From: Bacteroidales bacterium
GTDB lineage: Bacteria; Bacteroidota; Bacteroidia; Bacteroidales; P3
Assembly: GCA_017439185.1 (NCBI GenBank)
Contig: JAFRTM010000003.1
Location: forward strand, 1-64,000
Length of the DNA stretch: 64,000 nt
Reading direction: 5' to 3'
The translations under genes were made by a program, and so were the position numbers. The notes under the pieces are model-generated. The model ran no database searches. It was not told the DNA's origin and was given only the letters and a program-made list of their open reading frames with translations. Positions 61,302 through 64,000 of the stretch are shown here, piece by piece (the first letter of the stretch is position 1; each line of letters starts with the position of its first letter).

Positions 61302-61333
61302 AGTCCCCCGACGCCGTCAGGCGTCGGGGGACT
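61302..61333 (+). terminator. Terminator after the FISUMP gene
   Basis: A perfect 14-base GC-rich stem, AGTCCCCCGACGCC / GGCGTCGGGGGACT, with loop GTCA. The T-run after it is poor. Confidence 0.85.
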
Positions 61334-61399
61334 TGCTTTATGGGAGTCGGAAGGAGAGGGAAGAGATCGGATCAAGACGGGGAAGTGTTAGGAGGTTGA

Positions 61400-61455
61400 T
61401 AGATAGGTGTTTGAGAGGTATCAAGTCTGACTGAACTCTGAGAGAACTCCGAGAT
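61400..61455 (+). repeat. Dispersed intergenic repeat, copy 3
   Basis: Core GGTATCAAGTCTGAC at 61417-61431, preceded by ATAGGTGTTTGAGA and followed by TGAACTCTGAGAGAACTCCGAG. It is closest to copy 1 at 39672. The following 61460-61590 is a purine-rich spacer with no gene. Confidence 0.7.
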
Positions 61456-61590
61456 TCGGTTTTGGCAAAAAGGGGAGGAATTTAAGAAAAGGAGGAGAGA
61501 AAAAGAGGGCGGATTCGGGGGCGGGAGAAAAAAAGTTCGGGGCGGAAAAGGGGGAGGGGAGAGGTTTTCGGGAAAGAGGGCGAAAAAAAG

Positions 61591-61622
61591 TTTGGTAGAT
61601 ATAAAAATAATGAGTATCTTTG
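61591..61622 (+). promoter_or_regulatory. Promoter of DUF6266 copy 2
   Basis: A -33 TTTG at 61591-61594 and a -7 TATCTTTG at 61615-61622. It gives a leader of about 155 bases. Confidence 0.7.
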
Positions 61623-61639
61623 CGGGGTAAAAAGTTGAT

Positions 61640-61745
61640 AATAAGGTGGGGCCTTTAGAAAGCGCGTCTCTTCAAGGCGCTGTGACAGATAGCAGAGAAA
61701 CCCCACACTACGTGCGGGGTTATAGAGAGTTAGCCTCTTCGAGGC
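61640..61745 (+). other. Structured 5' leader of DUF6266 copy 2
   Basis: Three hairpins can form: AGCGC/GCGCT at about 61658-61681, AACCCC-A-CAC/GTG-C-GGGGTT at 61699-61722, and AGCCTC/GAGGCT at 61732-61746. GTGGGG near 61646 can also pair with CCCCAC of the second hairpin, an alternative fold. No known riboswitch is recognised. Confidence 0.45.
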
Positions 61746-61781
61746 TGTTTATAGAAGTAATATAAGATAAAAAAGAGATAT

Positions 61782-62519
61782 ATGGCAACAAATTGTTCGT
61801 TAAACCACTGGTCGGGGAACGTAGGAGGGCTGATAGGCTATACCGTGCGGGGGCAGCGATATTTCCGGTCGATGCCTGCGAGGGTGGCCAATCCGCGCAC
61901 CGAGGCGCAGCAGGCCCACAGGCAGCAGTTCGCGATAGTGTCGTCGTTTGTGGCGACACTGAAGAGAGTGTATAAGGTTGGTTATAAAGAATATAGGACC
62001 GAGAGATCGCCGAGGGTGAGATTTACCGAGCAGGTGTTCGGCGAGGTGCTGCAGGCCGACGGCACGTTGGATATGAGCAGGCTGAAGGTGGCCCGCGGGC
62101 CGATGGAGCCGTTGCAAGTCAGAGACTTGCGGCAAGAGGAGGGAGTCCTCAGGCTGGAGTGGCTTCACGGACGCGGCAAAGGCGACGACCGTCTGAGCAT
62201 AGTGCTCTACAGCCAGAGTAAGGGAGTCGCGCTGATGATGCAAGATGTGGCCTCGCGCAGAGGCAACGCGCTGAATATCAATATCCCTTCCGAATGGGAA
62301 GGCGACCATATCTGGGTTTATGGCTTCTGGCGCGACCCGAAGAGCGGAATAGCCTCCGACTCCGTGGTCCTTGCCGAGCTGGGCTCGCCCGAAGGGGACA
62401 TCCTGAGAGCCGCCGAGAGGCGCGACTTCAATAGGAGACTTGCCCACAACTGGGTGAGAATCAGATATAAAGAGTGGGCGGCCGAAAGTCCCGAGGGAAA
62501 TCTGCAGCCGCCCGACTAA
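61782..62519 (+). CDS. DUF6266 family protein, copy 2
   Basis: 245 residues, the same length as the protein at 38776-39513 and similar throughout (IGYTVRGQRYFRSMPARVANPRTEAQQ; RFTEQVF; RGPMEPLQV; LSIVLYSQSKGVALMMQDVASRRGNALNI; IWVYGFWRDPKSGIASDSV). No signal peptide. Function unknown. The two copies differ in the upstream region: this one has a structured 155-base leader, the other a short leader. Its end faces the end of glmM, with 30 bases between. Confidence 0.88.
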   Translation: MATNCSLNHWSGNVGGLIGYTVRGQRYFRSMPARVANPRTEAQQAHRQQFAIVSSFVATLKRVYKVGYKEYRTERSPRVRFTEQVFGEVLQADGTLDMSRLKVARGPMEPLQVRDLRQEEGVLRLEWLHGRGKGDDRLSIVLYSQSKGVALMMQDVASRRGNALNINIPSEWEGDHIWVYGFWRDPKSGIASDSVVLAELGSPEGDILRAAERRDFNRRLAHNWVRIRYKEWAAESPEGNLQPPD

Positions 62520-62549
62520 GATTACCGAATAAGTGTAATTGCCTCTTCC

Positions 62550-63941
62550 TCAATCATTCACCATCGCTATAATTTCCTTCGCCAGCCGCTCGGCCACCTC
62601 GGCCGAGTGAGCCTCGGAATAGACGCGGATGATAGGCTCGGTGTTAGACTTGCGGAGGTGCACCCAACCCTCCTCGAAGTCGATCTTCACCCCGTCGATG
62701 GTGTTGACCGAGGCCCCTTCGAGCTTAGAGTAGTGGAGAGCCAGGTTTTTGAGGATGGCGTCCACGTCGGTAGAGGGCTTGAGGTCGATGCGGTTCTTGG
62801 AAATGATGTATTGCGGCAGACTGTCGCGTAGGGCTGTGGCTTTCATGTTTTTATGAGCCAGATGGCTGAGGAAGAGAGCCACGCCAACGAGTGCGTCGCG
62901 GCCGTAGTGGAGTTCGGGATAGATGACGCCGCCGTTGCCCTCGCCGCCGATGACCGCGTGAGTGGCCCTCATCTTCTCCACCACGTTGACCTCGCCGACA
63001 GCTGCTGCGGAGTAGGAGCAGTTGGGGTAACGGCGAGTTACGTCGGCCAGAGCCCGAGAGGAGGAGAGGTTAGAGACCGTGTTGCCCGGAGTGCGACCCA
63101 GAATGTAGTCCGCCACCGTGACCAGAGTGTATTCCTCGCCGTACATAGAGCCGTCCTCGCATACCAGAGCCAGGCGGTCCACGTCAGGGTCGACGACGAT
63201 GCCCAGGTGGCAGTGTTCGCGTGCGACGGTAGCGGCGATGTCGGAGAGATTCTGCGGAATCGGCTCAGGATTGTGGGCAAAATGGCCGTCAGGAGTACAG
63301 TTCAGCTCGACGATGTCGTTCACCCCCAAAGCTTTCAGCAGGGGAATTATGGCCAGCGAGCCTGTGGAGTTGACCGCGTCGAGAGCCACGCGGAAGCCGG
63401 CTTTGGAGATAGCCTCGCGGTCCACCAGCTTCAGTTTCAGGACCTCGTCGATATGACGGGCGATGGCATCGTTGTCGTGAGCGACCTTGCCCAACTTATC
63501 CACCGAGGCATAGGAGTAGTCGTCCTTTTCGGCGATAGACAGGACCTCGTTGCCTTCGGCTGCGGAGATGAAAGTGCCGTCGCTGCCGAGGAGTTTCAGA
63601 GCGTTGTATACCACTGGGTTGTGAGAAGCTGTGATGATGATGCCGCCGTCAGCCTTGTGGTAAGTCACGGCGAGTTCCACCGTAGGAGTAGTGGAGAGAC
63701 CCAGCAGCATCACGTCGGCGCCCATAGCCTGGAGAGTGGCGACTACCAGCGATTCCACCATAGGTCCCGAAGGCCGCGCGTCGCGACCCACCACCAGAGA
63801 GAGCTGCTTGCCCTCGTTACGACGCTGCAGGAAAGTGGCGAACGCCGAGGTAAATTTCACAATGTCGAGCGGCGTAAGGTTGTCAGACGGAAGGCCGCCG
63901 ATAGTGCCGCGAATACCCGATATACTTTTAATCAGAGCCAT
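62550..63941 (-). CDS. glmM: Phosphoglucosamine mutase (phosphohexomutase superfamily)
   Basis: 463 residues. Converts glucosamine-6-phosphate to glucosamine-1-phosphate for the cell wall and LPS. Four phosphohexomutase loops: TASHNP with the phosphoserine Ser106 at 104-109, metal loop DPDVDRLAL, sugar loop GGEGNGGVIYP, and phosphate loop KSNTEPIIRVYSEA. The EGNGG sugar loop differs from the GEQSGH of classic GlmM, so a phosphomannomutase/phosphoglucomutase activity is also possible; Bacteroidetes GlmM assignments share this loop. Only 22 bases remain after the start region in the window; its promoter is not clearly seen. Confidence 0.9.
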   Translation of the reverse strand: MALIKSISGIRGTIGGLPSDNLTPLDIVKFTSAFATFLQRRNEGKQLSLVVGRDARPSGPMVESLVVATLQAMGADVMLLGLSTTPTVELAVTYHKADGGIIITASHNPVVYNALKLLGSDGTFISAAEGNEVLSIAEKDDYSYASVDKLGKVAHDNDAIARHIDEVLKLKLVDREAISKAGFRVALDAVNSTGSLAIIPLLKALGVNDIVELNCTPDGHFAHNPEPIPQNLSDIAATVAREHCHLGIVVDPDVDRLALVCEDGSMYGEEYTLVTVADYILGRTPGNTVSNLSSSRALADVTRRYPNCSYSAAAVGEVNVVEKMRATHAVIGGEGNGGVIYPELHYGRDALVGVALFLSHLAHKNMKATALRDSLPQYIISKNRIDLKPSTDVDAILKNLALHYSKLEGASVNTIDGVKIDFEEGWVHLRKSNTEPIIRVYSEAHSAEVAERLAKEIIAMVND

Positions 63942-64000
63942 ATTTGTGTTCTATTGATGATAAAATGCAAATTTTACAGTGATGCGGAAAACGCAAAATT

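Overview
The window looks like a piece of chromosome from a member of the order Bacteroidales (phylum Bacteroidota). The evidence is the promoter style (a -7 box TAnnTTTG with a TTG/TTTG about 19 bases upstream, seen more than ten times), SusC-like and other TonB-dependent receptors, DUF4249 and FISUMP lipoproteins, C10 peptidases with type IX secretion tails, a LysRS with the C-terminal extension usual in Bacteroidetes, and the bamD-rpoZ-coaBC gene order. The species cannot be fixed from the sequence. Most of the window is ordinary core chromosome. The clearest foreign insert is an AT-rich restriction-modification island at about 13.4-16.1 kb.

Layout. 0-4.5 kb (minus strand): two related two-TM proteins, a small exported protein, then lysS-MBL hydrolase-ung. 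4.7-12.4 kb (plus): a FISUMP lipoprotein, a large outer-membrane receptor, fabD, and two tandem streptopain-like C10 peptidases. 12.4-13.1 kb: an SGNH hydrolase. 13.7-15.9 kb: a restriction endonuclease and a beta-class DNA methyltransferase behind a long, highly structured leader. 16.2-24.5 kb: a lipoprotein, an M16 peptidase, a potassium channel, a TonB receptor with its DUF4249 partner, a 2-hydroxyacid dehydrogenase, DUF3109 and lspA. 24.6-28.4 kb: tRNA-Phe, a thioesterase, a FISUMP lipoprotein, a uracil-DNA glycosylase family protein and a HerA-like ATPase. 28.5-36.2 kb (minus): htpG alone, then guaA, a LysM/ABC-type protein, lpxC, lpxA and a beta-barrel protein. 36.4-38.8 kb: a cobalamin riboswitch ahead of a CoA-transferase, then marC. 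39.9-47.3 kb: bamD, rpoZ, coaBC, a lytic transglycosylase, uvrA and an EamA transporter. 47.7-52.4 kb: an exonuclease, lon and an OmpA-like protein. 52.5-55.2 kb: tRNA-Pro, rpmE2, a 6S-like RNA, a CD225 protein and small lipoproteins. 55.4-63.9 kb: a thioredoxin-like protein, an M3 peptidase, OmpA, FISUMP and DUF6266 proteins, and glmM.

The most interesting signals are regulatory. (1) htpG and the exonuclease-lon cluster each have a sigma-54 type -24/-12 site, TGGCACGGAAGTTG(C/T)T, preceded by arrays of one 14-mer, TGACAGAAATGGCA. This suggests a sigma-54/enhancer-binding-protein circuit controlling chaperone and protease genes. (2) The restriction-modification operon has a roughly 280-base leader with four nested helices and two overlapping terminator hairpins that compete with them. 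(3) A B12 riboswitch stands before a CoA-transferase gene. (4) Three envelope genes share a box, TTTCGCTCCTGGGGCAAT, 67-71 bases before their start codons. (5) Two tRNA genes and the 6S-like RNA share one promoter, discriminator and leader hairpin. LpxC here also lacks the FabZ domain to which it is normally fused in this phylum.
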